Below are positions 1-11,610 of a stretch of 64,000 nt of DNA, one piece after another. Where the stretch lies: positions 71,577,752 to 71,641,751 of the forward strand of contig JAMXBB010000006.1 of the NCBI GenBank assembly GCA_024138015.1. Reading direction: 5' to 3'. Both the position numbers and the translations under genes were made by a program. Source of the stretch: Lumnitzera littorea. Lineage: Eukaryota > Streptophyta > Magnoliopsida > Myrtales > Combretaceae. The notes beneath the pieces are model-generated. The model was not told the DNA's origin. It made no database searches and saw only the letters and a program-made list of their open reading frames with translations. Position 1 is the stretch's first letter. Every line of letters starts with the position of its first letter.

Positions 1-879
1 TATCGCTCTTTATGGTCGTTATAAGGCATATGCTGAAATCTCCATTGATTCACAAAATTACTAATTGGCCTTAGGTAAAGTTGTTCCATATATCCATCTA
101 GATTAAATGAGTGTGACATCAACATGTGATACTATGGCAGCTAGGAAAATTTTTCCAACTTTCAGTTTATCGCATCTACCTTAGTGATCTACTATGCCTA
201 TACTCTTTCTACTAGATCTAATATTTTCCTAATAGTAGCCATTTATGGCCAATCTTTCAATCAAAGTTTGAGCTTCCTTAGAAATTTTTATATTCAATGT
301 TCTACCTACAATTGAATCAATAGATTGTTTAACGGAAAAGTTTAAACCATTATGAAATGTTTATACTTGTATCCAAAGTAGAAGGGCATAGTGTGGGCAT
401 CTTTTGATTACCTGCTTAAAATGCTTATAAGCATCATATAAAGTTTCAAAATTAGATTAAGCAAACAATGAGATGTAACTAAGAAGTTTGGCAGTCCTAG
501 CTAGAGGGAAATACTTTTCTAGGAACTTGCTTTTTGGCTCTTCCCATGATGTAATAGAGTCCTTTTAAAGAGAGGCTAATCACTACTTTACTTTTCCTTG
601 TAGTGAGAAGGGAAATAGTCTTAGCCTTATTGCACTGTTCGTAGCTCCATCAATTCTAAAGGTGATATATATCTCTAGAAAACTAGCAATACAAGCATCC
701 AAATCTTCTTCTAAAGAACCTTAAAGCTATAATTACTGATGGACCATTTAAATGATTATAGGTGAGATCGTAAATTTATTTGTAGTTATAGCTAGTTTTG
801 CTATCCTAGAGTCAGCTCCACCAATTGAAGGTTTTATATAATCAAGTAAGGTCTTCAATGCTTCCCCATTGTTAGCCAT
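1..879 (-). pseudogene. gag of element I, decayed and incomplete
   Basis: Reading leftwards from an ATG at 877-879, the frame gives MANN, then IKPSIGGADSRIAKLAI, IASFLEIY, LRLFPFSLQGK and, further on with frame changes, the decayed capsid region. These blocks match the gag that precedes pol in plant Athila elements. In an active element Gag forms the cytoplasmic virus-like particle. Several stops interrupt the frame, many of them TAG or TGA where the family has Gln or Trp. The same gag type is seen at the right end of the window (63159-64000), also on the minus strand, so these are two copies of related elements. The C-terminal part is cut off by the window edge. Confidence 0.85.
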
Positions 880-996
880 TACTCCAGACACAAAAAGAAA
901 AATAAATGAGAATTGATTTAACATAGAAAAGAAGTAGAGAACTAATTGAAAAAGAAATAGCTAAATAATAAAGGCATGAGCTTTCTTAGTTAACAG

Positions 997-1014
997 TCCT
1001 TAGCAACGACGCTA
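997..1014 (-). other. Primer-binding site of element I (tRNA-Asp type)
   Basis: On the minus strand the site reads TAGCGTCGTTGCTAAGGA. Against TGGCGCCGTTGCCGGGGA, the complement of a plant tRNA-Asp 3' end, it matches 13 of 18 positions, and all five differences are C to T or G to A. It lies 6 nt from the inferred LTR end at 1021. The tRNA identity rests on family knowledge. Confidence 0.75.
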
Positions 1015-1020
1015 CAAACT

Positions 1021-2292
1021 TGATATGTGTGCATGAGGCGGTATTAGGCAAGTGCACCTATTTAGTAATAATATGGCATAGAGTCCAAGGTTGTCAATCC
1101 CCTATGAATTACACACTTACTCACGCTTTACTATTCTACTAAAAGGAGGTATAGAATTGATGGTAAAATAGAGGAATTAAATTTTAGTTAAAGGAGAATA
1201 AAATCAAATAGCAATCAATAAGAAATAATAAGAACAATTAAAAACTCAAAATAATTATAAGGATATCTAGACTTTGTCTTACTAAGAAATCAATATGCAA
1301 TAATTCTAAAGATTTCTAACTCATTCTCTATTCTTATTAACTGAAGGGATTCAATGAATGAATTAATAGGAATCGCCTTGCTACTAATTCTGAATCTTAA
1401 CTATATTCTACTCGAATTGCTTCTACAATAAAAGTTAGAACAGCATGAAGAACATGAATTCCCTAAACACTTAATACAATAAAACAATTTTGGAAGAATT
1501 TTACAACTTAGCGCTAAGATTATAGGCATTTCCTTCAATTGCAGTAGATTTGTTCATGCATTATTCTCGCAATCAACACATAAAATCAAATAATTAAGTT
1601 GAAACTCTAGAAATAACAACTCAATTAATACAAAACACACAATTGAATTAACAAGAAATTGGGAATAGTATTAGAATAAACAAAATCAGTACATTACATG
1701 TTAATTTAAGGCTTCACAGGTTTAGATATCTAGAAAAATCTATGCTAGAAACACAATAAAATACAAACTTGCATAAAGAAGTGAGTAACGCTCCTAAGAA
1801 ATTCTATAAAAACACTTATTCACCTCATTCTCTAGTCTTCTCCCCCACATTTTAATACATATCTAGCTTCTTATCTATATTAATATAGCAAAACAACTCT
1901 CATTTGGCAAGCTATAAAAATCATAGAATGACTACGCCCAAGAAACATAAGCATGGACTTCTCCTTGCACGAATTCTTTAAAACTTGATTGAATTCTTTG
2001 ATGAGGGAATCATGGCTAGGAAACATGCCCGTAGATTTCAATCGTGGTCCTCTTTGGATTCTAATCTTTGATAAAATTCTCTTCCAATGCTTGCTATCAT
2101 TGAGTTATTCTTCAAATCAAGTGGAATTCTTCTTGAAAAGAGCACAATCATCATTCTTTTCACTTCATTACTCCTTTAAAACCTTGAAAACAACAAATGA
2201 CTTAATTAAGCATCAAAATCATCTAAGTCACCATAAAATAGATTAAAATGACTATAAAAATATAACAAGAAACATATACAAAATCACACTCA
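1021..2292 (-). repeat. 5' LTR of element I
   Basis: The segment runs from TGATATGTGTGC on the left to ATCACACTCA on the right, so on the minus strand it starts TGAGTGTGAT and ends ACATATCA, the TG...CA termini of an LTR. The length, 1272 bp, is close to the two LTRs of element K once their insertions are removed (about 1.3 kb). The end near the PBS aligns with the K LTR end, sharing a GCACTT-CCTAATAC block. No open frame of note is present. The left end is set by the PBS and is firm; the right end rests on the terminal dinucleotide only. Confidence 0.7.
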
Positions 2293-2297
2293 TCGAT

Positions 2298-2889
2298 GGT
2301 CTATTTGACTAAAGCAAATCATAGTTAGACACCTTATGAGAATATTATGACCAAGGATTATTACCTTATCGAAAGTGCCATGGATTTTAGTCTTTGGTCT
2401 GCTTGACGATGGTATTCCAATTAGGTTGGGTTCGAGAAACCTACTGATGTAGCCTGAAGAGGTTGAGTTTTCCCATTTATTTAATAAGGAAATTTCATTC
2501 ACTTATAGGTGAACTAGGAGCTCATGAGTTTGTTTCACTTCAAAGAAGGTGAAACTTAAAGAATTTTAGGGGTTTGTTCACCTTGAAGGGACCTAAGAAT
2601 TACAAATTTGAAGGATTTGTCCACCTTGGAGGAGACTAAAACTGAGGGTTCTTTACCTTGGAGGAGGTTGGGCTACATGAGTAGGAGCCCATTCAACTTC
2701 GAGGAGGCTAGAGCTTACAACATGATGATGCGCAAACTACTGAGCATTTTTGCATGATCACTCAAATGAAAGTGAAAAGAGGAACAATATATGCATGAAA
2801 GGGTGAGCTTTTATAGATAATTTTGTTATTACAATTAAGAGAGCTACAAGCCTATTCCATGACTCCATGAGAAGCCTTATTGTTATTGT
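2298..2889. other. Unassigned stretch between element I and the L gag
   Basis: No gene is recognised here. It carries a loosely repeated motif family resembling ACCTTGGAGGAGG and TTCACCTTGAAGG (about 2560-2710), which suggests degraded minor repeats. It is probably the continuation of element L downstream of gag on the minus strand, but no protease or RT motif could be read. Confidence 0.4.
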
Positions 2890-4359
2890 TTAGTGAAGTG
2901 GTAGTTTATTAGTCCAACTTAATTCATCTTTGTTGGGCAAGTTGCCCAGCATTGTCATCTTACTCTTAAATATATTCCTTAAGATATCTACATCAAATGG
3001 AGTCCTTAAGGGTATTCTTGAGCTATTGTGTGCCCTTTCCCTAAGGAACTTGCAATATTGTCTAAGTTCCTTCATGTATGGTTACCCTTCACCTTTTTGG
3101 CTAAGGCATGATATTTTTGTTATTAATCTCTAGTAGTATTTGCCTTAGGGGTCAATAAAGAGGGGTATGGTCTCTAGAAGAGGGGATGGCATGGTTATCT
3201 CTTTCCTTGTCCCATCACATGACTAACCTTTATTGTTCCTAAGACTGACCTAATCATTCACGGAGTCTTGATCCTTATCTTGTTTCTTGTCTAACCTCCT
3301 TAGGTCAAACTCTTATCGTGCTTTTATAGTGTTCTTCATGTGAATGAATTTGGAAGCCCTCCCTCTAAACTCTTCATGATTCTTTAATTCCTTCTTGGCT
3401 AGAAACATAAAGAGGGGAATGTAGGTCTTTAAGCTATAGATGGTGGAAGGGCTAGGCTTATGTCAATATTTGGAATATATAGCATAGATGACGTGAAAAT
3501 GGGATAGGTAATCATTAATCTACTCATTTAACCTCTACTTGAGAAAATTGACTGTGGATGAGTCCTTAGCAAGCATCTCACTCATTGTGAAATGGTTGTA
3601 GAATTGGTAACTAAGCCTTTGAAAATTAAAAATGCAATTCAACTTGAGATTACTGAACCATGTTTGAGCTCATTTCTACAATGTACCTGGAAAGGCTTTA
3701 TAGGTGATTACATCACTATAACTACGAAGGTTCACCATGGATTGGAAGTAAATGAGGTAATCTTTAGCCCCTAGTTATCCCATTATAACATTTCATAACT
3801 AAGATTCATGAATAAGGTTGTAGTGACTTTTCTTAAATCTTTTGGGTAAAGGGAAATAGGTTGATGGAGATCTGGCTTGAAGAGTCATTCTTCTTTGAAT
3901 CTTTGAGTTTGGAGAGTACTTTGATGTACTTTTAGAGCTCTTTAATGCTCTTGTTGGCTAAGGAATGGTATGAATTGGCTTTAAAGGTCATATGTTGGTT
4001 ATCCTAAGTTAGGATGTAACTATACGAAGCCATTGGTATCAACAATAGGACAATGGGCTAATGTAGTGGTAGTGGTGAATTGTTATTGAAGAGATTATCA
4101 TCCTTAAGTGATAGAGGAATGTTTTGTTGCTCCATTTCAATGATCTTAGCCTTTAGTTGCTAATTTTCCACCTTTAGCTTATTGTAAATTAGCTCCTATA
4201 GACCTAATCAGTCTTCATTGCTCTGGTTAGCTGGCTATTGTTTTAGAGCAAACTTATGACAGTGTTTCCAATTGCTAGGTTGAGTGGTTACTCAACTGCA
4301 ATGTTGTTGTCATTAAGGTTCAAGCAACTATTTCATGACCTCCTTGCCATTGTATTGAT
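2890..4359 (-). pseudogene. gag of element L (Tat-type Ty3/gypsy), decayed
   Basis: Minus-strand reading from about 4355 gives a coiled N-terminal region, then a capsid-like stretch around 3400-3770 with YSDVITYKAFPGTL, AQTWFSNLK and later INDYLSHFH, and a zinc-knuckle-like remnant QYCKFLRERAHNSSR near 3050. The order matches Tat-lineage Gag, where the knuckle is normally YCxFHxDxGHxTxxC; here the later His and Cys are lost. Frameshifts and stops break it throughout. Its PBS and 5' LTR lie 14.5 kb away (18869-19535) because element K inserted between them. Recognition is by motif order and is moderately firm for the capsid part, weaker at the ends. Confidence 0.6.
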
Positions 4360-4604
4360 AGTTCTAATAACACTCATTTAGCGTATGTATTTTAATATAG
4401 TTCTACTTGATTTTATTTACTAAACGTGTTAGTTTTATAGTGATTTGGGTTTACTTCATTAATATTTCATTTGTAGGAATTTTGGAAGCTTTTGACGAAT
4501 TTTTGGAGATTTTTATGAGGTTTCGATGCTTAATTGAAGAAGTACATTAATCGAGTGATTAAAGTGAATAAACTCAAGTACGAATTGAAGACCAGAGAGG
4601 ACCA

Positions 4605-7600
4605 TGTAAACCCCTAAATTTTTAGACCTAACATCTAAAGTAGACTCAAGTGTATTTGATATTCTTAAGAGATGACAAGGCTAATTAAGATAAAAACCCT
4701 AAGATAATAATCCAAGATTTGATTGCGTATAAAACTTTTATACCCTAAATGTATCTAAACTGTAAAAATTTCATCCGAAAGTGATAAAAACCCTATAACT
4801 TTAACTTTAAGGATATAAAAGTACTAATTCATCATGACTTACTATAAAACCCTAGTTAATAATATATCTTTAGTATCTTGCCAAATCATTAGTAAAAGAT
4901 CAAAGATAACTTTCAATCATTCTTAAATACATATAATACTAAAGTAATCCTTTAAGAACTAGGACATTGCATTATAAATCACATCCATCTTCCAATTATA
5001 TAACTAGGTTAATAATATATAGAGTTAAGAGCTTAGTTGATGATTATACTACATATAGTAAGTATTAATATCCTAAATGACACTTTTCATGATAATTACA
5101 TTAAGTAGCTTACCAAATGATTTATATAGGATATAAATACCTAAAGGAATATCTCATTACCTATTCTTACTAATCATTTCAATAAACCCTATATTTCCTT
5201 TCATTTCCTTAATTTTCCCTAATTATTTCATTTTGTACACTTAGATTACATGTAATTTTAAAATGTTGACCAAGTCAAAGTCAACATGATGAAAAGTCAA
5301 CAAAATGTTACTGTCATCTAGAGAATTCCTTCCTTTTCTTTAACTTTCTATACTTATTTTTTTTTCCAACTCTACCCCTCCTTTGCCGTCCACTTCCTCC
5401 TACCATAGACCCCACTTGTCTTCAATCTTTTAATTCTTTTAAAACACAAAACAACATAAACAAAAATCTTTTCTCCCCTTTACCAAACCATAACCCCCTT
5501 GCTCTCTTATTTTCACACTTTCTCACTTCACTTTCACAATTCCTACTATCATAAGTCAAGAAGAAAAAAGGTATGCTATTATGTATCTTTCCATCTTATT
5601 TAATAGTTAGATGAATAGATTAGGTTCGTGTAGGAAGCTTATGTGATATGTGTATATGTGTTGTTGAGAGTGGGAGCTCCATATTCATGGCTAGAAGTGT
5701 AAGAAATCCTTAGTAAATAGAAGAAGAACACATGTATATATATACTTAAGCATGTGAACATAGGAATACACTTAATAAATACATGTATGAAGACCCTTAT
5801 ACATAAGTATCCTTTATTTACATAACTTAAAAAGAGATATATACTAACTATACATACATATACCTTACTAAATAAGCTCTTGAAGTGTAAAAATATGAAA
5901 TTTGTAAAGTTTTCTTAAGAGGGAACATTAAGCATACGAAAATACATATAAAAATACATATGTAACTGTATGTATATATGGGTATATGTACTAGTATATG
6001 TATAAGTACACAAGTATACATACTAGTATATTAGAAGTATAAGTATATACATAACATATGTGTAAAATATATGAATACATAAAGATAAGTATACATATGT
6101 AATGGATGATATAAGCAAATGATGACATAAGCAATTGATGACATAAGTAATTGATGACATAAGCAATTGATGACATAAGCCTCTAAAATAATAAATTATA
6201 AGATCATCTAAGTATAAGAATTTAATGGTTAATAAAATCATTAACTACTAAAATAGAACATAAAACTAGTCAATAAGAATATTTAAGCTTCAATAGACAA
6301 CATTTCAATAAATTTGGTTTATATCATAAAACACGGGTTTTAATGTCTAAAACTAACATCACCGTGTGAACGTATGTCCGAAAAAGATGAAAAATGACTA
6401 TAAATTCGTAAATATAAAAAATAGAATGAAAAAGTTACATACGATTAGTGATAAAGTCTAATCGGATAACAATTGATAGTAATGTAAGTACAATTAAGTA
6501 AATAGATATCTAGAATCACTAGTTAATTCAATTGCTTACTATCGTTATTATATTGTAATGATTAGGTGATCCCGATGCGAACGAGGATCTTCCGATTGAT
6601 TGCTACGACTAGAGCGAGTCGTCATAGCCGAGTGAGTATCTACCCTATGATTCTATGCTTATATGTGATTGTAGATAGTGGACTTAAATGATATTGTTAA
6701 TTGATTGTGGTATAGGGTGGGGAAATGCTTGTGTATGTTAATATGTGCTAAATTGTAAATTTACCTTAAGTATGAATAATAATTTGTTTGATGCATGGTA
6801 GTATAGATAATGATTGTGTGTATTATTGGATGGTCACATCATAATTAGACTTAACTATACTCGGCTCATAAGAAGAAACTGGTACATGAATTGCATGGAT
6901 ACAATTTTAGTCGCCACATCATACGAAGGTAAAGAGAGATCATTTGTGGGTTGTTATTATAAATTTATTGATCCTATATGGTGTACTCGTACAAAATGAC
7001 TTTACCTTGGCCCACGGGAATACTAGGCGTTAGGGGTACCAACTGCCTAGTTAAGGGTCGAGTCTAAAGACCTTCGTTTAGGGATGAGTGTAGGCTACAA
7101 GGGCTCACTCATGATTATATTAGAACTTGGTTTTTATGAAAATAAAGGGCTTGTTTGATTTAAGTACGGACATGGAGTTCCGTAGTAAAATAAGTTCTAG
7201 TATAATACCCGGATTTGACTAGTGTCGTGTATACTCCAACCTTGACTTCGGAGGGCATTAAATCTAAGTTGCATATATTGACTAGTTAACTATATGTATT
7301 GTTTGGCATTCTAATTCATTCATATGCATGGATATAATGTATTTATAACTTGTTTGTGGTGTAGTAGAGAGTTTTGCTCATTAAGCTTAGGCTTACACCC
7401 CCTTAAACTTTTGTTGTAGGATGGCTTATTCATTAAGGCTAGCCGGGGAATGCCAAAGGTTAGCTTGGGAACCTAGGCAAGAGCGGGCCATTCAGTGTGT
7501 TAAGAGAACTGCTTATGCAGACTTTTACTTATGTAGCTTTGTTTTGTCAGTAATATAGACCTAGATGTACTAAATTACTACTTATTGTAAACCTTATGGT

Positions 7601-7782
7601 TTAATTGTTATATAAATATGTTATGTGATGATATCCTTTGAATCTGTATGTTTCTAGGAAGCTAGTGTGTTGTAGAGCCTTATATATTATGTGAAGAGTT
7701 CTTGATTGGAAGGGTAATCATTTAGGGGTTCTTCATACAGTAATGGCATCTGCCACAACTAGACCGTCTTTAGTTTGTGACA
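4605..7782 (-). repeat. Solo LTR A (long-LTR family, minus orientation)
   Basis: The insert begins TGTAAACCCC and ends TTTGTGACA, flanked by perfect GACCA pentamers (4600-4604 and 7783-7787). Uninterrupted target sequence is visible at the matching place in K's 3' LTR (about 14500). On the minus strand it starts TGTCAC and ends TTTACA, the same termini as solo LTR D, and shares a GGGTGT...CAGTAAG-like block with D. At 3178 bp with no coding capacity it is best read as a solo LTR left by LTR-LTR recombination. The lineage is unknown; long LTRs of this size are known in Tekay/Del chromoviruses. Confidence 0.87.
6111..6180. repeat. 16-bp tandem repeat, about 4.4 copies
   Basis: Four consecutive units of the form ATAAGCAATTGATGAC (6111-6126, 6127-6142, 6143-6158, 6159-6174) plus six bases of a fifth. 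The units differ at one or two positions only. It lies inside solo LTR A, next to a TATA-rich stretch. The other copies of this LTR family in the window do not show it. Confidence 0.95.
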
Positions 7783-8848
7783 GACCATGTACAGCTACTA
7801 CGACCGTGATCTTGATCATGTACCCCTCATCAAGAATTTCAATCGAATTAGAACAATTTGCATGAGAAGTGTAAGAACATGCTTAGCCTCTACGATCGTA
7901 AACTTGTTGTGTAGTGATTTTATGATTTATGAATCTTCTATTTTTGTCAAGCTTCCTTATAAACCTAAGTCTAGATAAATAGGTCTTTAGGTTTAAGCTG
8001 TAAAGAGACCCTCTTGAGTAAAGCTTGTAAGGTAAAAATTCTATAAGGTTTTCACTCTTATTTTCTTCTTCTTTCTATTATTTCATAACTTTATTTATTC
8101 TTAAAAAATCGTTGTTAAACCCTAACTTCTAATATAACTATTGATATTTTTCTATTAATGTTCTTTTATTTCAATTTATGATTTTTCATGTAGTGATCTA
8201 ATTGTGTTGCATTGAATTGTTTTTAATTCAATCTTACTAGTAATTAGATTAATTATGAGTTTGCTATAGAGTTTGCAATATCTCGTAATATGACTAGCTG
8301 ACACAATTAGAAGGAATTGAATTGACTAAAATGTCAAGCTTTTTAGTTTCTTTGGATTAGGACAACCTAATAGTGGTATAATGCAATCTTGAGATACTAT
8401 ACTGTAAAAGCAAATTGGGTAAAGTATACTCTGGGTTATGAATCAATTAGAGATACGAGTCCGATTAGTTCATATTAGGAATTTCCATGATCCAAAATTG
8501 TAATTGAGATTGAAAAGTTACATAGAACTAGCTAGTAACTAACAACTAACATATTATTTACTAAGGATTATGCATCTCTTTAAACTTAATTAATTCTGTT
8601 ATTTTAATTAATTACATTATTGATTATTCTCATACTTTTACTTTATATGTTCTTGTTAATGTTCTTTACTTTATTGTTTATTCAATTATGCTTTTAACTA
8701 TAAAAGTTAAATAATTGGAAATTATAGGGAAAATTTGTAATAACTTAGGATTCATTCGTACTCATGGCTCCTTGTAGGATCAACATCTTATAACTTAACT
8801 AATTGCACTTACCTAATACTACCCTATGTATGTACCCAACTAAGTTTT

Positions 8849-8866
8849 TGGCATCGTTGCTAGGGA
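8849..8866 (+). other. Primer-binding site of element K (tRNA-Asp type)
   Basis: The site reads TGGCATCGTTGCTAGGGA. It matches TGGCGCCGTTGCCGGGGA at 14 of 18 positions and all four differences are C to T or G to A. Its distance from the 5' LTR end (8842) and from gag (9178) is as expected for Athila-type elements. Confidence 0.85.
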
Positions 8867-9177
8867 GCCAATAGAGTGAAACTAATTTGGATTTAGTAAA
8901 ACCCCAATTTTTCCAATTATTTTAACATGCTTGCAACATATCCTTCCTATAGTTTCTTTTAGATTTTCTTCATTAGATTACTTCTAACTTCTAGATTATT
9001 TCAGTTTATGACTTGAAATAGAAGTAAAATTTTGTTGAATTTTATTTGAAAATTGAAGGGACTTTTCACTACCTACGTGGAGAGTATGCGAAATAGTAGA
9101 TCCAATTAATCAAGGTTCACCACTCCAAATTAAGGAAGAGTAAAAAAAAATATTTATAAGAAGAAGAATTTGAAAAC

Positions 9178-10330
9178 ATGGTAGTGAACAATGAGGATGC
9201 CAACAAAACCCTAATGGAATTTGCTAAGCTTAAGGCGACAAGAGCTAAGTCTAGTATCACTAAACTAGTAGTGTAGGCAACAAGCTTTCAAATCTAGCCA
9301 AACGTGATTTAGATGGTGCAATAGTTCATCCAATTCAATGGGTTAGCTAATGAAGATCCAAATAATCATATCTCAAGCTTTTTGGAAATTCGCGACACTT
9401 TCAAAATCAATAGAGTCATAGTTGACATGGTGAGACTCAGATTATTCTCATTTTCACTTAGAGGTTAAGCAATAGCTTAATTCAATTCCCAAAGAATCAA
9501 TCACCACTTGGGAAGACTTAGTTGAAAAATTTTTAAGGAAATATTTTCAACTTACCAGAACAGTAAAATTTAGGAATGACTATCATCTTATGCCCAAATT
9601 GAATGGTGACACATTGTATGATTTGGGAGAGATTTAAGGATTTGCTCAAGTGTTGCCCACATTATAGGTTACCTATATGGATGCAGATTTAGACCTTTTA
9701 TAATGTTCTCAATTATCTTACTCGGTAGATGATTGATGTTATAGCTAGAGACACTTTGAGTGGTAAGACATCAAATGAAGCCAAAAAGTTGATAGAAGAC
9801 ATGGCCATGAATAATTTGTAGTGCAATAATGTGAATGCCAAGATTAAGGTGATAGGAAAATTTGAAGCATATTCAATCACTATATAGGTAGCTCAAGTTG
9901 AGAGTCTGAGATTGAAGGATTAATGAAATTGATAAATGTAGTATAGGAAGAAACACTAGTTGATATGGAAGATATTAACTTTATTGCTAACATAACTCAA
10001 AATAACCCTTTCAATATTACTTTAAGATCTGGGATAGAGAAATTATCCAACTTTCTCTTGGGTAAGCTAGCAGCAGCAGAAGAGGATTATTCAAACTCAA
10101 AATAGGAATCCCAATCTAGAGGAAATGTTGAATAGTTTATATAGAACTCAGATGTTCGATTCCAAGCTACAAAAGTAGCATTTAGGAATACTAAAGCATC
10201 CTTTAGGAACTTAGAGAGTTAGCTAGGATAGTTTGTTAGAACCATTAGAGAGAGGCAATAAAGAAGCTTGCTTGGAAATGTTGAACTGAATCTAATACTG
10301 GAAGGATAAAAGTGAAACTAAAAGGAAGGA
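9178..10330 (+). pseudogene. gag of element K, decayed
   Basis: From ATG 9178 the frames give VQ*FIQFNGLANEDPNNHIS, SFLEIRDTFKINR, LRLFSFSLRG, then in shifted frames TWEDLVEKFLRKYF, WERFKDLLK-like, IQTFYNVLNY and IEDMAMNN. These are the consecutive capsid blocks of Athila-type Gag, in the right order over about 700 bp. Stops such as TAG at about 9273, 9293 and 9314 sit where the family has Gln or Trp. After about 9900 the text becomes unreadable as protein. Gag is the only pol-adjacent protein K could have made. Confidence 0.85.
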
Positions 10331-11610
10331 TTGAACGATCAAGCTAACAAAGTAAAATAATAGTGCTCTTGGGAGGCAGCCTAAGATTATTTTTAATTAA
10401 GTTTTTCTTTTACTTATCATTGTTTTAATTTCATAGTTAAATTGAGCATCATGTCTTTTGAGATTAGTTAGTCCTTCTTTATAATGAACATTTTTATTAT
10501 GCAACAATTAATGGAATTTTTTTAGACAATGGTGTTTGAATATAATCTATCATCCAATTGAGTGGTTCTTTAATTGAATTTTAAGACTTGATTTACTTTA
10601 TTTCTAAGACTTAATGAAGCAATTTTAGGAAAAGAAACAAGGAAAATCTACAAAAGTTGGACTTAAAATTTAGAGAGGACCATGGCAAAGTTCATGCTTA
10701 TGAACTTACTCATTATTCCTTCGGAGACAAATAAAAATGAAGCTCAAAATTGGAGGTCAAGAGGATTATGGCTAGGATCACGCTTATAATCTTTACCCAT
10801 GATCATGCCTTAGACAAAAACACGTAGACAAGGGAAAGATTAGGGCTAAGACCACGACCATGATCCTTGACTATGGTCAATGCATGAATTTAAACTCTAT
10901 GGGTATTCTTCCTTCCTTTCATTCTAAACATACACCCTCTCTCTAACATACTACTTTATCTCATTGCTAAGCACCCAAACCTCACTATTCTTGTAGATTT
11001 CTTTTGTAAATCAACAAATCAAAGGTATGTACATCCCTACTCTTTACTTGGTTTTGCTAATTTTTTTTTTATATTAATAAAAATTGGATTTTTATTTAGG
11101 GTTTGGTGAGATAATGTAACGGTTGCATATGTAGATATTGTTGATTTTAGGAGTGATTAATGCAAGATTATGAAATAAAGCATATTGTGTATACATTATT
11201 TGTTCAAAACCACTCTTAAAAGTTCATGCTTTGTGGATATTGAAAAGAGAAAAGAATATGAAAATGTAGTGGGGGTGTTGAAGAAGGAGATATTATGAAG
11301 TGATTAGGGTTTGTTTATGCATGTTGTCCATAAATTCACATTGTGCATATGAAACGTATTGAATGAATTGGGATTGCTATGATTCTCTTGTACTCAAGTT
11401 TTTACACTTGCCTAATAGATGCTAAAATTTGTCATTGAAAGAGATCATGAATTAGTTAGTACTTCATTAATCTATGTTGGTGATAGATTAGTAATGCATT
11501 GTAGAGATCCTTGATTATTTGAATTGGTTGGCAAAAATTTTCTTCATAGCATCATAGTGTTTTAGAAATATGTTATTGAATTGGACTCTCTTTTCTTTTA
11601 TTAATTTTAG
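10331..11610. other. Element K internal region without pol
   Basis: Right after gag comes a motif CTTGGGAGGCAGCCTAAG (10370-10387). In related elements this type of motif lies downstream of pol; a relative is seen beyond the pol of J near 59130. No RT, RNase H or integrase residues are readable on either strand. A C-A-rich, pyrimidine-rich leader (10900-11030) resembling an untranslated exon precedes the next ORF. I infer that pol was lost by an internal deletion. Confidence 0.6.

Larger units (their letters stand above)
1..2292 (-). mobile_element. Element I: Athila-like Ty3/gypsy retrotransposon, 5' part only
   Basis: In minus-strand order this element shows a 5' LTR (1021-2292), a tRNA-Asp-type primer-binding site (997-1014), a short leader and gag from 879 to the left edge. 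Protease, RT and integrase would lie outside the window. The order LTR-PBS-gag and the gag motifs are those of the Athila lineage. The right LTR end is followed by TCGAT (2293-2297), the expected position of a target-site duplication, but its partner is outside the window. It probably inserted into element L, whose gag lies immediately to the right. Confidence 0.85.
4365..8842 (+). repeat. 5' LTR of element K, interrupted by solo LTR A
   Basis: LTR sequence occupies 4365-4604 and 7788-8842. It aligns with 14260-15156 plus 18428-18864, for example GGAATTTTGGAAGCTTTTGA near 4477 and 14374, and CAATTTATGATTTTTCATGT near 8173 against its diverged partner near 14890. The left terminus reads TAATAACAC where the 3' LTR has TGAAAACAC, so the canonical TG has become TA. 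The right terminus is set by the PBS seven bases on. Confidence 0.87.

Noticed and set aside
6023..6241. Minus-strand hydrophobic frames of 61 and 72 codons
   Set aside because: They come from the 16-bp tandem repeat and TATA-rich DNA of solo LTR A. The apparent protein repeats simply mirror the DNA repeat.
4600..7791. Nine-base duplication GACCATGTA around insert A, suggesting a Mutator-like DNA transposon
   Set aside because: The insert then lacks inverted repeats. Taking TGTA as the start of the insert gives TG...CA ends, a 5-bp TSD and the same termini as solo LTR D. The extra four bases match by chance.
8849..8866. tRNA gene
   Set aside because: The match is to the complement of a tRNA 3' end only, next to an LTR, so it is a primer-binding site. 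No cloverleaf is present around it.
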